Counted from the stretch's first letter, positions 18,132-27,385 are shown. The stretch: 64,000 nucleotides of DNA from Rhodoblastus acidophilus (GCF_900187365.1 NZ_FYDG01000008.1:62001-126000); one strand, 5' to 3'. Program-made: numbers and translations. Notes: generated from the sequence alone by a model not told the origin.

Positions 18132-19027
18132 TCTACGACATCCGCCACATCACCACCTACGCCTATCAGGCGCCGGTGTCCTATTCGCTGTGCGCGCTCA
18201 GGCTGCGCCCGACCAGCCGCGCCGGGCAGAAGGTGCTGTCGGTGAATGTGACGCTCGATCCGCCCGCCGCGCAGCGGACGGAGCGCGTCTGCTTCTTCGG
18301 CAATTCCTTCGAGGTGGTCCGCCTCGACGACGAACATCGGGCGCTAAAAGTCACGGCGACGGCGCGGATCGCCGTGGCCCGGCCCGAACCGCCCGCCGTC
18401 ACCCCGCCGTGGGAGGAAGTGCGGCAGCAGGCGTTCGGCGTGCATGACCTCGGGCCGCAATCGCCGGCGCATTTCATTTATGCGAGCCGGGTGGTGTCGC
18501 TCGACGAGCCCGTGGTGGCCTATGCCCGCTCCAGCTTTCCGCCCGAATGCGAGATCCTCGTCGGCGCCCGCGACCTCATGCGCAGGATCTGGGACGATTT
18601 CGACTACGACCCCAAGGCGACGCTGGTGACCACGCCGCTGGGCGAGGCTTTCGCCAAGAAGAAGGGCGTGTGCCAGGATTTCGCCCATATCATGATCGCC
18701 GGCCTGCGCGGGCTGGGGCTGCCGGCGCGCTATGTCAGCGGCTATCTGCGCACCGTGCCGCCGCCCGGCCAGGAGCGCCTGGAGGGCGCCGACGCCACCC
18801 ACGCCTGGGTCGCGATCTGGTGCGGCCCGTTCGACGGCTGGGTCGGCCTCGATCCCACCAATAACATTCTGGTGGGCGACGACCATATCGTGCTGGCCGA
18901 GGGCCGCGACTACGCCGACATCGCCCCGATCGCGGGGGTGATTCTCTCGTCAGGCGCCCAGGACGTGTCGGTGGCGGTGGATGTGATCCCGGTCGCGGCG
19001 GAAGACTCGCCGCCGACCTTCAAATAG
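18128..19027 (+). CDS. Transglutaminase-like cysteine peptidase family protein
   Basis: A 299-residue protein with the bacterial transglutaminase N-terminal beta domain (YDIRHITTYAYQAPVSYS) and a C-terminal papain-like domain. The catalytic triad is visible as GVCQDFAH (Cys near 181), THAW (His near 224) and GLDPTNN (Asp near 239). It is encoded in the same operon as the ATP-grasp/Alpha-E fusion, starting with a GTG that overlaps the preceding stop by four bases. The family is expected to hydrolyse or exchange amide bonds in peptides; the substrate is unknown. Confidence 0.88.
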   Translation: MIYDIRHITTYAYQAPVSYSLCALRLRPTSRAGQKVLSVNVTLDPPAAQRTERVCFFGNSFEVVRLDDEHRALKVTATARIAVARPEPPAVTPPWEEVRQQAFGVHDLGPQSPAHFIYASRVVSLDEPVVAYARSSFPPECEILVGARDLMRRIWDDFDYDPKATLVTTPLGEAFAKKKGVCQDFAHIMIAGLRGLGLPARYVSGYLRTVPPPGQERLEGADATHAWVAIWCGPFDGWVGLDPTNNILVGDDHIVLAEGRDYADIAPIAGVILSSGAQDVSVAVDVIPVAAEDSPPTFK

Positions 19028-19099
19028 GCCCAACAGGCGGCGCGCGGCGATTTTCGCCCGCCCCCTCAACCGGCGCGGCCGCCCGAGCGTTCCCCCCAT

Positions 19100-20053
19100 A
19101 TGCCGGAACGTAAACAGGCGGCGGGGGCGGCCATGCTCGATTGTCTGGTGATCGGCGGCGGCCCGGCGGGCCTGACCGCCGGGCTTTATCTCGCGCGGTT
19201 TCAACGCAAATTCCTCGTGGTGGACGCCGGCGCGCCGCGCGCCGCCGCCATCCCGACCAGCCACAACCTGCCCGCCTTCCCCGACGGGCTGACCGGGCCG
19301 GATCTGATCGCCCGTCAGCGCGAGACGCTGCTGCGCTATGGCCCGGACAGCCTGCTGGACGGCCGCGTCGAGACGCTCACGCGCGCGGACTGCGGATTTT
19401 CCGCGCGCATCGCGGCGCCCGGCCGCAGCTTCGAGATCGCGGCGCGGCGCGTGCTGCTGGCCACCGGCGCCCAGGACGTCGAGCTGGACCTGCCCGACCA
19501 GAAAGACGCGGTGCGGCGCGGCCTGGTGCGCTACTGCCCGATCTGCGACGGTTTCGAGGCGCGCGACAAGAAGATCGGCGTGATCGGTTTTGGCGCGCGC
19601 GGCCTGAACGAAGCCCTGTTCATCGCCCGCGCCTATGGCGCCGACGTGACCCTGCTGACGCTCGGGCGCGCGCTCGACCTCACGCCGGACCAGCAGGCGC
19701 GCTGCGACAGACTGGGCGTCAAGCTGGCGCGCGCGCCGGTGCGGTCGCTACAGGTGGAGGGCGACCATATCGCGGCGCTGCATTTCGGCTCCGAGGGCGA
19801 AATGCGCTTCGACACGCTCTACTCGGCGCTGGGATTGACGCCGCGCGGACAACTCGGGCTGGCGCTCGGCGCCGCGCATGACGACTGCGGCGCGCTGACG
19901 GTCGACCCGCGCCAGCAGACCAGCGTGCCCGGCCTTTACGCGGCGGGCGGCGTGGTCGAGGGCCTCGATCAGATCGTGGTGGCCATGGGCCAGGCCGCCG
20001 TGGCGGCGACCCATATCCACAATCATTGCGAGGAGACAGTCGACCGGGTGTGA
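19100..20053 (+). CDS. Thioredoxin reductase-like NAD(P)/FAD oxidoreductase
   Basis: The 317-residue flavoprotein has an N-terminal FAD dinucleotide motif (VIGGGPAGLTAGLY), the redox-active YCPICDG pair (CPIC, near residues 145-148), a second nucleotide-binding motif that is degenerate (GVIGFGARGLNEA) and a C-terminal FAD motif (GLYAAGGVVEGLDQIVVAMGQA). It resembles thioredoxin reductases that act on small disulfides rather than housekeeping TrxB. The start is ambiguous between ATG 19100 and ATG 19133. Its TGA directly abuts the stop of the convergent chemoreceptor gene. Confidence 0.8.
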   Translation: MPERKQAAGAAMLDCLVIGGGPAGLTAGLYLARFQRKFLVVDAGAPRAAAIPTSHNLPAFPDGLTGPDLIARQRETLLRYGPDSLLDGRVETLTRADCGFSARIAAPGRSFEIAARRVLLATGAQDVELDLPDQKDAVRRGLVRYCPICDGFEARDKKIGVIGFGARGLNEALFIARAYGADVTLLTLGRALDLTPDQQARCDRLGVKLARAPVRSLQVEGDHIAALHFGSEGEMRFDTLYSALGLTPRGQLGLALGAAHDDCGALTVDPRQQTSVPGLYAAGGVVEGLDQIVVAMGQAAVAATHIHNHCEETVDRV

Positions 20054-21538
20054 TCAGGCGGCGGCGCCCGCGCGCGAAATGTCGCGGATGGTTTTCGCCG
20101 ACGCGGCGACCTGATTGGTGGCGGCCGAGATCTTGCTGATGCTCTGGCTGATCTGCTCGACGCCGGTCGAGGCGACCTGCATGTTCTGGGCGATCTCGCG
20201 CGTGACCGCCGTCTGCTGCTCCACCGCCGCGGCGATGCCGGAGGACACTTCGCTGAGATTCTGGATGGTGTGCGCGATCGAGCCGATGGCGGAGACGGCG
20301 CCGCGCGTGGAGCTTTGCACCTCCGCGATATGCTCGGCGATTTCGCAGGTCGCCCGTCCCGTCTGGTCGGCGAGCGCCTTGACCTCGTTGGCGACGACGC
20401 CGAAACCGCGTCCTGCTTCGCCGGCGCGCGCGGATTCGATGGTGGCGTTGAGCGCCAGCAAATTGGTCTGGGTGGCGATGGTGGAAATCAGCGAGGTGAT
20501 TTCGCCGATGCGCCGGGCCGCCTCGGCGAGGCTGTTGACGATGCGGTCGGCCTCGCCGGCCTGCGTCACGGCGTCGCTGGACATGTGCATGGCCGCGGTC
20601 ACCTGCCGGCTGATCTCCTGCACCGACCCGGCCAGTTGCTCGGCGCCGGCGGCGACGGCGTGCACGGTCGCGCTGGTTTCGGCGGCGGCGTTGGCCGCAT
20701 TGGCCGCGCGCTCATCGGTCTCGACGATGCGCTGGGCGACAGCCGCCAATTCCACGTCGACCTGATTTGCGGTGCGTTCGCGACGGGCGCGCCGCACATA
20801 GCTGCCGGTGATGTCGGTGGCGAATTTCACCACCTTGAAGATCTTGCCATTGGCGTCGAAAATCGGGTTGTAGGAGGCGACCAGCCAGACTTCCTTGCCG
20901 CCCTTGCCGATCCGCTTGAATTCGCCTTTCTGCGGCTCGCCCTGCGCCAGATCGCTCCAGAACTTGCGGTAATCGGGGCTGGCGGCGACGGCCTCTTCGA
21001 CAAACATGGCGTGACGCCGTCCGACGATTTCCTCGCGGCTATAGCCCATCGCGGCGAGGAAATTGGCGTTGGCGTCGAGAATCGTCCCGTCCAGCGCGAA
21101 ATGGATCACCGCCTGCACACGGTTGAGCGCCTGCACCTGTCCCCCGGTCTCAGCCGCGCGCTGTTTGGCCGCGGTGATGTCGGAGGCGATCTTGACGATC
21201 TTGACGACCTTGCCGCCGGAGATCACCGGATTGTAGGACGCCTGGATCCACACTTCGCGGCCATCCTTGCCGATCCGCCGGAATTCGCCCGCCTTGAACT
21301 CGCCGCGCGCCATCGCCGGCCAGAAGGCGCGATAGTCGTCGCCGTCCCGCTCGGACGGCTCGACGAACATGGAATGGGGGCGCCCAACGATCTCGTTACG
21401 CGCATAGCCAAGCGTTTTGAGGAAGTTGTCGTTCGCCATCAGAACGACGCCATCGGGCGAGAATTCGATCATGGCCTGCGACTTGTCGAAAGCCGCCAGC
21501 GTCTCGCGCGCAAGGTGGCGCTCTCCCAACATCCACAT
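20054..21538 (-). CDS. Soluble methyl-accepting chemotaxis protein with two PAS domains
   Basis: The 494-residue receptor contains two tandem PAS domains with PAC tails (about residues 15-125 and 135-250), each reading [22 protein letters not shown] and ending in KIASDIT/KFATDIT. They are followed by a signalling domain whose hairpin tip reads [30 protein letters not shown]. No membrane segment or periplasmic domain is present, so it senses a cytoplasmic signal, plausibly redox or energy state. It would act through CheW/CheA, not encoded here. The ATG at 21538 has an AGGAG site; the longer GTG start at 21556 is less likely. It lies 60 bases downstream of the NosR-like gene. Confidence 0.88.
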   Translation of the reverse strand: MWMLGERHLARETLAAFDKSQAMIEFSPDGVVLMANDNFLKTLGYARNEIVGRPHSMFVEPSERDGDDYRAFWPAMARGEFKAGEFRRIGKDGREVWIQASYNPVISGGKVVKIVKIASDITAAKQRAAETGGQVQALNRVQAVIHFALDGTILDANANFLAAMGYSREEIVGRRHAMFVEEAVAASPDYRKFWSDLAQGEPQKGEFKRIGKGGKEVWLVASYNPIFDANGKIFKVVKFATDITGSYVRRARRERTANQVDVELAAVAQRIVETDERAANAANAAAETSATVHAVAAGAEQLAGSVQEISRQVTAAMHMSSDAVTQAGEADRIVNSLAEAARRIGEITSLISTIATQTNLLALNATIESARAGEAGRGFGVVANEVKALADQTGRATCEIAEHIAEVQSSTRGAVSAIGSIAHTIQNLSEVSSGIAAAVEQQTAVTREIAQNMQVASTGVEQISQSISKISAATNQVAASAKTIRDISRAGAAA

Positions 21539-21598
21539 GGCGTCTCCTGAAATCACATCCGCCCGTGCGCATAAAGGGCAGTCAATATTACGGCGCGA

Positions 21599-23764
21599 CT
21601 ATGGAAACCCAAGCCTGCGCGAAGCTTGCGCTTGCACCCCAAGCGCCTCCTCGCGGCGGGCCTTTTTGGCCGCCAGCAGCAGCGGCGCGCATTGGCCGGC
21701 GTCGTCGTAAATCGCAACGCAGTCCAGACATTGGAAACATTCGGCATAGATCACGGCGCCGCCGCGCTCGATGGCGCCGTAGCGGCATTTGACCCGGCAC
21801 AGCTGGCACGGCGACCCACATTCGCGGCGACGCGGAATCCAGGCCCAGCGCCGCACGAAACTCAACGCCGAAAATGTCGCGCCGAGCGGGCACAGGTAAC
21901 GGCAGAAGAACTTGTAATGGAACAGGCCCAGGATCAGCAGCGCGACCGCATAGAGCACGAACGGGACGGAGCGCATGAAGATCAGGGTGATCGAGGTCTT
22001 GAACGGCTCGACCTCGGCGACCCGTTCCGCCTGCGACGAGAAGAACAGCGCCGTGACCACAATCGCCGCCAGCACCAGGAATTTGGGCAGTCGAGCGAGG
22101 CGCTCGTAGCGGCGTGGCAGCGCGAGCTGGCGAATTTTTGTGATGCGCGCAATTTCGCCGACGAATTCCTGCAAGGCGCCGAACGGGCACAACCAGCCGC
22201 AAAACGTGCCGCGCCCCCAGACGAACAGGGCGAGCAGGCCAAACGCCGCCACCATCAGCGTCGGCGGATCCCACAGCAGGAAGGCGAAGGTCCCCTCGCC
22301 CTTGATCGCCTTGATCAGGCCGAACAGCCAGACGATGGACACTTGCGCCTGCGCGATCCAGCCAATGAAAACCAGGGTGAAGGCGAGAAAACTCAGCCGG
22401 AAGATTTTTAGCGCGCGCGGCGAACGGGCCAGCCGCCTTTGCCCGGCCAGCGCAAACGCCAGCACGACGAGGCCCGCCGTCAGAATCGAGACGTCGCGCG
22501 CGCGGCTCGCCCAGATCGAGCCGAGGCCCAGCCCCTTGTCTTCGGGCGGCAGGTCGAACAGATCGGGCGGCAGGCTGTAGTCGAGCTTGAAATCGACCGG
22601 GAATTTCTCGGGATAGACGAGGCCCTTCTCGCGAATGACGCGCAGCGACACCTGCGAGGGCGAGGCCGGATCGAACGCGGCTTCCGGCGCGATGCGCATC
22701 ACCGCGACATCGGCGCGGGCGAGATCGAGGCCAGGCGCGTCCAGATCGAGCCGGTCGCGCCAGACGAAATCGCGCCAGGCCACCGGCGCGCCCGCCTGCG
22801 CCAGACCGATCAGATCGGGGGTGGCGCCGGGGACGAAATTGTCCGGCATGAAGGTCCAGCGCCCCGCCGAGATCGCCATCATCGCCGGGGCGCCGTCGAG
22901 CTGGCCCATCAGCTTGCGCCAGCCGGCCTCGCCGAGCAGGTTGCGCCCGATGATCGGCACATCCACCTGCGCCAGATAGAGGTCGGCGAAGGCGCCGTGG
23001 GGGTCCTTGACGGCCTCGTCGTCGAGCCCCTCGGCTTCCGTGCCCTTGTAAGCTTTCTCGACGTCGGCGTTGGCGACGCGCAGATGGCGGATGTAGCCGC
23101 GCGCCAGCATTTGCGAAAAGCTCAGTTGTTCGAACACGTTCTCCCGGATCTTGGCTGCGCGGTTAGGGTCGCGCCCCCGCGAAAAGCCGAGGCGCTCGCG
23201 CGCCACCTGCAAGGCGGAATTGACGATGGTTTCGTTGATGATGCGCACGGAGGCCGTGGCCTTGGACACCCCGTCGATCTCCGCCGCCACGCCGTCGCGG
23301 GTTTTGGCGCCGCTGCGCCCCGGCGGCACGATCTTGATCGACTGGCTGAGCGACAACCCCTCATATTGCTTGACGAATTCGTTGAGAGGCTCCGGCCCGA
23401 GACCATCGACGAACACCGGCTCGTGCTGCGACAGCACGCGCACGCTCAAAAGGGCGCCATTGGGCCGCACCGCGATGGCCAGATTGACCGGCGTGCCGGA
23501 AAAGCCGGGAATCGGCTGGAAATCCTCGGATTCAAACAGATAGGCGACGAGCACGTCGTCATTGTAGCTCTGCTTGAAGATCGGCCAGATCGGCAAGGCG
23601 GGATCGCGCGGGCCGACAATATAAGGCTTGGGGAACAGCAGCTCGACGCCGGCGCGGTCGAGCGTCGCGGCGGCGGCGGCCGTCAATCCGCACAGCAGCA
23701 TGAGCAGGGCCGCGCCGAGGCGCGCCAGCGGCCCGCGCCGGCAGACGCCGTTTCCCTTCCGCAT
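21599..23764 (-). CDS. nosR: NosR/NirI family flavo-iron-sulfur membrane protein
   Basis: This 721-residue protein has an N-terminal signal, a periplasmic FMN-binding domain with the attachment-type motif DGVSKATAS, several membrane helices, and cytoplasmic polyferredoxin-like motifs CGWLCPFGA and CRYLCPLGA. Two [4Fe-4S] clusters follow (CGSPCQLCRVKC and CFQCLDC). This is the full architecture of NosR/NirI proteins, which support nitrous oxide or nitrite reductase expression and electron supply. No nosZ, nosDFYL or nir genes occur in the window, so its partner is elsewhere or it has another role. The start was set by GGGAGGGG just before ATG 23764. It is divergent from the FIST gene. Confidence 0.85.
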   Translation of the reverse strand: MRKGNGVCRRGPLARLGAALLMLLCGLTAAAAATLDRAGVELLFPKPYIVGPRDPALPIWPIFKQSYNDDVLVAYLFESEDFQPIPGFSGTPVNLAIAVRPNGALLSVRVLSQHEPVFVDGLGPEPLNEFVKQYEGLSLSQSIKIVPPGRSGAKTRDGVAAEIDGVSKATASVRIINETIVNSALQVARERLGFSRGRDPNRAAKIRENVFEQLSFSQMLARGYIRHLRVANADVEKAYKGTEAEGLDDEAVKDPHGAFADLYLAQVDVPIIGRNLLGEAGWRKLMGQLDGAPAMMAISAGRWTFMPDNFVPGATPDLIGLAQAGAPVAWRDFVWRDRLDLDAPGLDLARADVAVMRIAPEAAFDPASPSQVSLRVIREKGLVYPEKFPVDFKLDYSLPPDLFDLPPEDKGLGLGSIWASRARDVSILTAGLVVLAFALAGQRRLARSPRALKIFRLSFLAFTLVFIGWIAQAQVSIVWLFGLIKAIKGEGTFAFLLWDPPTLMVAAFGLLALFVWGRGTFCGWLCPFGALQEFVGEIARITKIRQLALPRRYERLARLPKFLVLAAIVVTALFFSSQAERVAEVEPFKTSITLIFMRSVPFVLYAVALLILGLFHYKFFCRYLCPLGATFSALSFVRRWAWIPRRRECGSPCQLCRVKCRYGAIERGGAVIYAECFQCLDCVAIYDDAGQCAPLLLAAKKARREEALGVQAQASRRLGFP

Positions 23765-23979
23765 TTCCCCTCCCGAGCGCATTCACGCCAGAGTCTTGTT
23801 CTTGTTTGTTTGTTCGCAGCCAAACCCGGGCGCGCGCCAAAGCTTTGGCAGGTTGTGCGAGGCGGAAAACATCGCCTATAGTACTTTCTCACAATTGCGC
23901 GCGAACCCGCCGCGCCGAAAGGCCAAGGCGGGCGCCAAGACGCTGAAAATCCGGCCGGTCCGGACCAGGGGAGCATCCG

Positions 23980-25179
23980 TTGGGAGGGAGCGAACAGGCG
24001 GAGCGCGACGGCGTGTTGGTCGCCTGCAGCGGCGCCGACAACGCCGAACAGGCGGCGCGCGAGATCGCGGCGGAAGTCGCCCGGCTGTCGCCGGACGAAG
24101 CGCCGCGCGACGCGCTGGCGGGACTCATCTGCTTCGTCTGCGCCAATTACGACGCCGGCCTGTTCGCGGCCGAACTTTCCAGGGCTCTGCCCGGCGTGCC
24201 CGTTTACGGCTGCACCACGGCGGGCGAGCTGACCCCGTCGGGCTGGGCCTCGCGCACCGTGGTGGCGCTGGGCTTTTTGCGCCGGGATTTCGCGCTGCTC
24301 GCCCATCTGTGCGAGGACCTGTCGCATTTTTCGGTCGAGGCCGGCCGCGCCGCCTTCATGGCGACGCGCGACGCGCTGATCGCCAGCGACCCGCGCATTG
24401 AGCCGGAACATTGTTTCGGGCTGCTGCTGATCGACGGCCTGTGCCGCCGCGAGGAGGCGGTGATTTCGGCGCTTTATTCCGCGCTCGACGACATTCCCGT
24501 GGTCGGCGGCTCGGCCGGGGACGCCCTGAGCTTCGACAAGACCTTCATGATCCGCGACGGCCAGGTTTACAGCGACGCCGCGCTGCTGCTGCTGTTCCAC
24601 ACCCGCCTGCCGTTCGCGCCGTTCAAATGCGATTATTTCGAGCCGACGCGCGCCAAGCTGGTGGTGACCGACGCCGACACCGACCTGCGCATCGTGCGCG
24701 AACTCAACGCCGAGCCGGCGGCCACCGAATACGCCCACGCCGTCGGGGTGATGGAGAGCAAGCTGGAGCCGTCCTCCTTCGCCTCGCATCCGGTTCTCGT
24801 GGGGGTGGGCGGCCAATATTACGCGCGCTCGATTCAGAAGGTGAACGCCGACGGCTCGCTGTCGTTCTTCTGCGCCATCGACGAGGGGCTGGTGCTGACC
24901 GTCGCCAAGCCGCGCGATCCCTATGAAAGCACGCTGGCGACCTTTCAGGACATGGAGGCGCAGCTCGGCCCGGTGTCGCTCTATATCGGCTTCGATTGCG
25001 TGCTGCGGCGGCTCGACGCCGAGCGGCGCCAGATCTCCCGCCGGCTGTCCGAATTGTACCGCTCCCACAACGTGATCGGCTTCAACACCTACGGCGAACA
25101 GTTCCGCTCCATGCACGTCAACCAGACTTTCACCGGAATCGCGCTGGGGCAGCGCGGTCGGGAGGACGCGGCGGGATGA
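23980..25179 (+). CDS. FIST-domain sensor protein (NosP-like)
   Basis: The 399-residue protein carries an N-terminal FIST domain (about 10-220; VPVYGCTTAGELTPSGW, PVVGGSAGD) and a FIST C domain (about 225-380; GFNTYGEQFRSMHVNQTF). FIST proteins are cytosolic sensors. NosP, characterised in Pseudomonas and other bacteria, is a FIST hemoprotein that binds nitric oxide and inhibits a neighbouring hybrid kinase. The next gene here is such a kinase, overlapping by ATGA, and a NosR-like gene lies divergently. Heme binding cannot be seen from sequence. TTG 23980 follows AGGGGAG by six bases; an internal GTG at 24013 is possible. Confidence 0.82.
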   Translation: MGGSEQAERDGVLVACSGADNAEQAAREIAAEVARLSPDEAPRDALAGLICFVCANYDAGLFAAELSRALPGVPVYGCTTAGELTPSGWASRTVVALGFLRRDFALLAHLCEDLSHFSVEAGRAAFMATRDALIASDPRIEPEHCFGLLLIDGLCRREEAVISALYSALDDIPVVGGSAGDALSFDKTFMIRDGQVYSDAALLLLFHTRLPFAPFKCDYFEPTRAKLVVTDADTDLRIVRELNAEPAATEYAHAVGVMESKLEPSSFASHPVLVGVGGQYYARSIQKVNADGSLSFFCAIDEGLVLTVAKPRDPYESTLATFQDMEAQLGPVSLYIGFDCVLRRLDAERRQISRRLSELYRSHNVIGFNTYGEQFRSMHVNQTFTGIALGQRGREDAAG

Positions 25180-26510
25180 ACATGAACCTGCATGGCGGCG
25201 AAAGCGTGGATGAGCTGAAGCGGCGCATCGCCAAGCTGGAGAAGATCAACAGCGCGCTGATGTCGCGCGTCGAACGCTCGGTGGACAGCCAGTTCAACGC
25301 CTTTTCCCTTTTTGAAACCGCCATCTCGCTCGACCATCAGGTGCGTCGCCGCACCCAGGAGCTGTCCCAGGCGATGCGCTCGCTGGAAAAGGCCAAGCGG
25401 CAGGCGGAGGCGGCCTCGTCGCTGAAAACCACTTTCGTCACCTCGGTCGGCCATGACCTGCTGCAGCCGCTCAACGCCGCCCGTCTCGCGCTGTCGGCGC
25501 TGGGCGAACTGCCGGCGACGCCGGAAGCGGGCGTGCTGGTCGAACAGGTCGACCGCAGCCTGATCGCGCTGGAAGATTTGATTCGCACCCTGCTCGACCT
25601 GTCGAAACTCGACGCCGGCGTGATGAAGCCAGACGTCCGCACCTTCGAGCTTAATGAGGTGCTGGAGCCGCTGGCGCGCGACTTCGCCTATTTTGCGCAG
25701 AAGCGCGGGCTGAAGCTGAAAATCTTTCCGTCGAAACTCTATGTGCGTTCCGACCCGTCCATGCTGCGGCGCATCCTGCAAAACCTGATCGCCAACGCGC
25801 TGCGCTACACCGCCCATGGCGGCGTGCTCGTCGGGGCGCGGCCGCGCGGCGAGCGCGTGCTGGTGCAGGTGTCCGACACCGGGCCGGGCATACCCGAGGC
25901 CAAGCGCGAGGCGATTTTCCAGGAGTTCAAGCGCGCCCATAGCGACATCCCCGGCGAAACCGGATTCGGGCTGGGCCTCGCCATCGTGCGCCGATTCGCC
26001 CAGGCGCTCGACCATCCCGTGCGGCTCGCGTCCAATGTGGGGCATGGCTCGACCTTTTATGTGCGGCTGCCGCGCGCCGCGCCGGCGCCCAAGGATCTGC
26101 CGGCGCCGCCGCCGTTGCTGCGGCTGTTCCACAGCCCGATCGCCGGCGCGAAAATCCTGCTGATCGAGAACGAGCCTTCCGTCAGCGAGGCCATGGTGAC
26201 GCTGCTGGAGCGCTGGGGCTGCGACGTCGCGGTCTCCGTGTCCGGCGACGAGGCGCTGGAGCGGCTGCGGGCGCTGCCGACGGCGCCGCATATCGTGATC
26301 GCCGACCTGCATCTCAATAATGACGAGCGCGGCACTCAGGCCATCGCGCGCGTGCGGGCGACGCTGGGAAGCGACGTGCCCGCGCTGATCGTCACGGCCG
26401 ACCATTCGGCCAAATCGGAGGAGGAGGTGCGCGCCGCCGGGCTGGAAATGCTGAGAAAGCCGGTGCGGCCGGCGGAAATGCGGTCGCTGCTGTCGTTCCT
26501 GCTGACCTAA
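25176..26510 (+). CDS. Hybrid sensor histidine kinase (NahK-like)
   Basis: The 444-residue protein has an N-terminal coiled coil (about 10-85), a HisKA domain with the phosphorylated histidine in SVGHDLLQPLNAARL (near residue 90), and an HATPase domain with NLIANALRYT, DTGPGIPEAKR and GFGLGLAIV. A C-terminal receiver (about 325-444) carries the aspartate in VIADLHL and the lysine in RKPVR. The H-box form HDLLQPLNAARL is typical of the NahK group. It has no input domain of its own, consistent with control by the FIST protein encoded just upstream with a four-base overlap. Its phosphotransfer target is not in the window. Confidence 0.88.
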   Translation: MNMNLHGGESVDELKRRIAKLEKINSALMSRVERSVDSQFNAFSLFETAISLDHQVRRRTQELSQAMRSLEKAKRQAEAASSLKTTFVTSVGHDLLQPLNAARLALSALGELPATPEAGVLVEQVDRSLIALEDLIRTLLDLSKLDAGVMKPDVRTFELNEVLEPLARDFAYFAQKRGLKLKIFPSKLYVRSDPSMLRRILQNLIANALRYTAHGGVLVGARPRGERVLVQVSDTGPGIPEAKREAIFQEFKRAHSDIPGETGFGLGLAIVRRFAQALDHPVRLASNVGHGSTFYVRLPRAAPAPKDLPAPPPLLRLFHSPIAGAKILLIENEPSVSEAMVTLLERWGCDVAVSVSGDEALERLRALPTAPHIVIADLHLNNDERGTQAIARVRATLGSDVPALIVTADHSAKSEEEVRAAGLEMLRKPVRPAEMRSLLSFLLT

Positions 26511-26547
26511 GGCGCACGCAAGACGGACATCAACAAGTAGCCGACAT

Positions 26548-26579
26548 AAAAAATTGGCCGGCATCTTGCGATACCGGCC
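26548..26579 (-). terminator. Terminator of pucBA copy 1
   Basis: On the minus strand, 25 bases after the pucA stop, a 10-bp stem (26570-26579 with 26556-26565, one G-T pair) with a four-base loop runs into AATTTTTT. It ends the first pucBA transcript. Confidence 0.85.
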
Positions 26580-26603
26580 TGATCGCCTGAACGGCGGTCG
26601 GCA

Positions 26604-26789
26604 TTAGCCGACGATCGAGGTCTCGATCGCAGCAGCCTTCTTGAGGCCGCCCTGCCAGTAAGCCGGGAACCACGTGGTGTTCGACAGAATGGCGACGTGC
26701 ACGAGGATCGCGATCACAGTCACGGAGCCGAGCAGCAGCGGCAGGCCAACGCTCGGGTTGACGACGGTCCAAATCTTGCCCTGGTTCAT
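26604..26789 (-). CDS. pucA: Light-harvesting 2 alpha chain, copy 1
   Basis: This 61-residue single-span antenna peptide binds bacteriochlorophyll in the peripheral LH2 ring. [20 protein letters not shown] is nearly the Rhodoblastus acidophilus alpha N terminus. The membrane helix contains the B850 magnesium ligand His31. Tyr44 and Trp45 (PAYWQGG), which tune absorption to about 850 nm, are both present, so B800-850 rather than B800-820 spectra are expected. Residues 54-61 extend beyond the mature R. acidophilus peptide. AAGGAG precedes the ATG. It follows pucB by 12 bases and is very similar to copy 2. Confidence 0.97.
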   Translation of the reverse strand: MNQGKIWTVVNPSVGLPLLLGSVTVIAILVHVAILSNTTWFPAYWQGGLKKAAAIETSIVG

Positions 26790-26801
26790 GTCAGGAGCTC
26801 C

Positions 26802-26930
26802 TTAGTGCAGCCAGGGGGAGAAAGCGAACGCGAGGACGTGCGCGAAGATCGCGATCACGAAGAACACGCGGGTGCCGTCGATAACGTGCTTGTGAAGCTC
26901 TTCGGCTTCGGCAGCGGACAAAGCAGCCAT
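26802..26930 (-). CDS. pucB: Light-harvesting 2 beta chain, copy 1
   Basis: A 42-residue beta antenna peptide, [21 protein letters not shown] then a membrane helix with the B850 ligand histidine in [14 protein letters not shown]. The histidine in ELHK is near the carotenoid/B800 site. It is the first gene of copy 1 and is preceded by AGAGG. Compared with copy 2 its N terminus is six residues shorter and it has ELHKH instead of ELHKY. Confidence 0.96.
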   Translation of the reverse strand: MAALSAAEAEELHKHVIDGTRVFFVIAIFAHVLAFAFSPWLH

Positions 26931-27048
26931 TGTTAACCTCTCAAAAAAACGCCACTGATTATTCGTGCTAACCTGCACGCAGGCACCGGTGGCAAGGTGG
27001 CGCGCTTAGGCAAAATCGAGCCGACTTCGCTGCTGCAACGCTGGTGTC

Positions 27049-27088
27049 ACTATATCTTGCCATTTTGTAATGTCAAATTCACTTGACA
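27049..27088 (-). promoter_or_regulatory. pucBA copy 1 promoter with PpsR/CrtJ-type box
   Basis: On the minus strand TTGACA (27076-27071) and TATAGT (27054-27049) are separated by 16 bases. The 18-bp box TGTCAAATTCACTTGACA (27071-27088) is a perfect TGT-N12-ACA palindrome, the PpsR/CrtJ consensus, and includes the whole -35 hexamer. This suggests aerobic repression by blocking polymerase. The same arrangement is present upstream of copy 2. Confidence 0.85.
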
Positions 27089-27240
27089 TGAAGCTGTGCA
27101 AAACTTTCCATTATTTCTCAAAGCCTTAGGTAAGAAACACGTGAAAGAGCGCCTTAGCCGCGGCAATTTGTCCACCCCCAATACGCCAATTAAAAATGGC
27201 GCGACGATGACGGCGCAGACTGAAACATCAAACGGGCTCA

Positions 27241-27277
27241 AAAATCAAAACGGTCGGCATCATCCGATGCCGACCGT
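27241..27277 (-). terminator. Terminator of pucBA copy 2
   Basis: A perfect 12-bp stem (27266-27277 with 27250-27261, four-base loop) is followed on the minus strand by TTTGATTTTT. It lies about 110 bases beyond the pucA copy 2 stop and insulates the copy 1 promoter. Confidence 0.85.
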
Positions 27278-27385
27278 CTGTTTCTTCCGGTTTCACATGC
27301 TCGACCGACGACCCCAAGGAGCGGCGGTGGACGCGCCGCACACCATCGGCGGTGTGCCGTCACATGCGGCAGCCGTCAGGCGGCG

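Larger units (their letters stand above)
26931..27385. other. Intergenic region between the two puc operons
   Basis: No gene is supported here. From high to low coordinate it holds the 3' untranslated region of pucBA copy 2 with a CACACC/GGTGTG hairpin (27339-27356), the copy 2 terminator, an AT-richer stretch, the copy 1 promoter with its PpsR-type box, and a roughly 110-base leader before pucB copy 1. Reading frames in it are shadows. Confidence 0.8.

Noticed and set aside
22439-23881. 480-codon plus-strand frame across the NosR-like gene
   Set aside because: It is an antisense shadow with no recognisable domain; the minus-strand protein has cysteine and FMN motifs and a ribosome site.
27339-27356. 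CACACC-ATCGGC-GGTGTG hairpin after pucA copy 2 as a terminator
   Set aside because: It has no T-run; a better terminator with T-rich tail lies about 60 bases further downstream. It may be an RNA-stability stem but that is not supported further.
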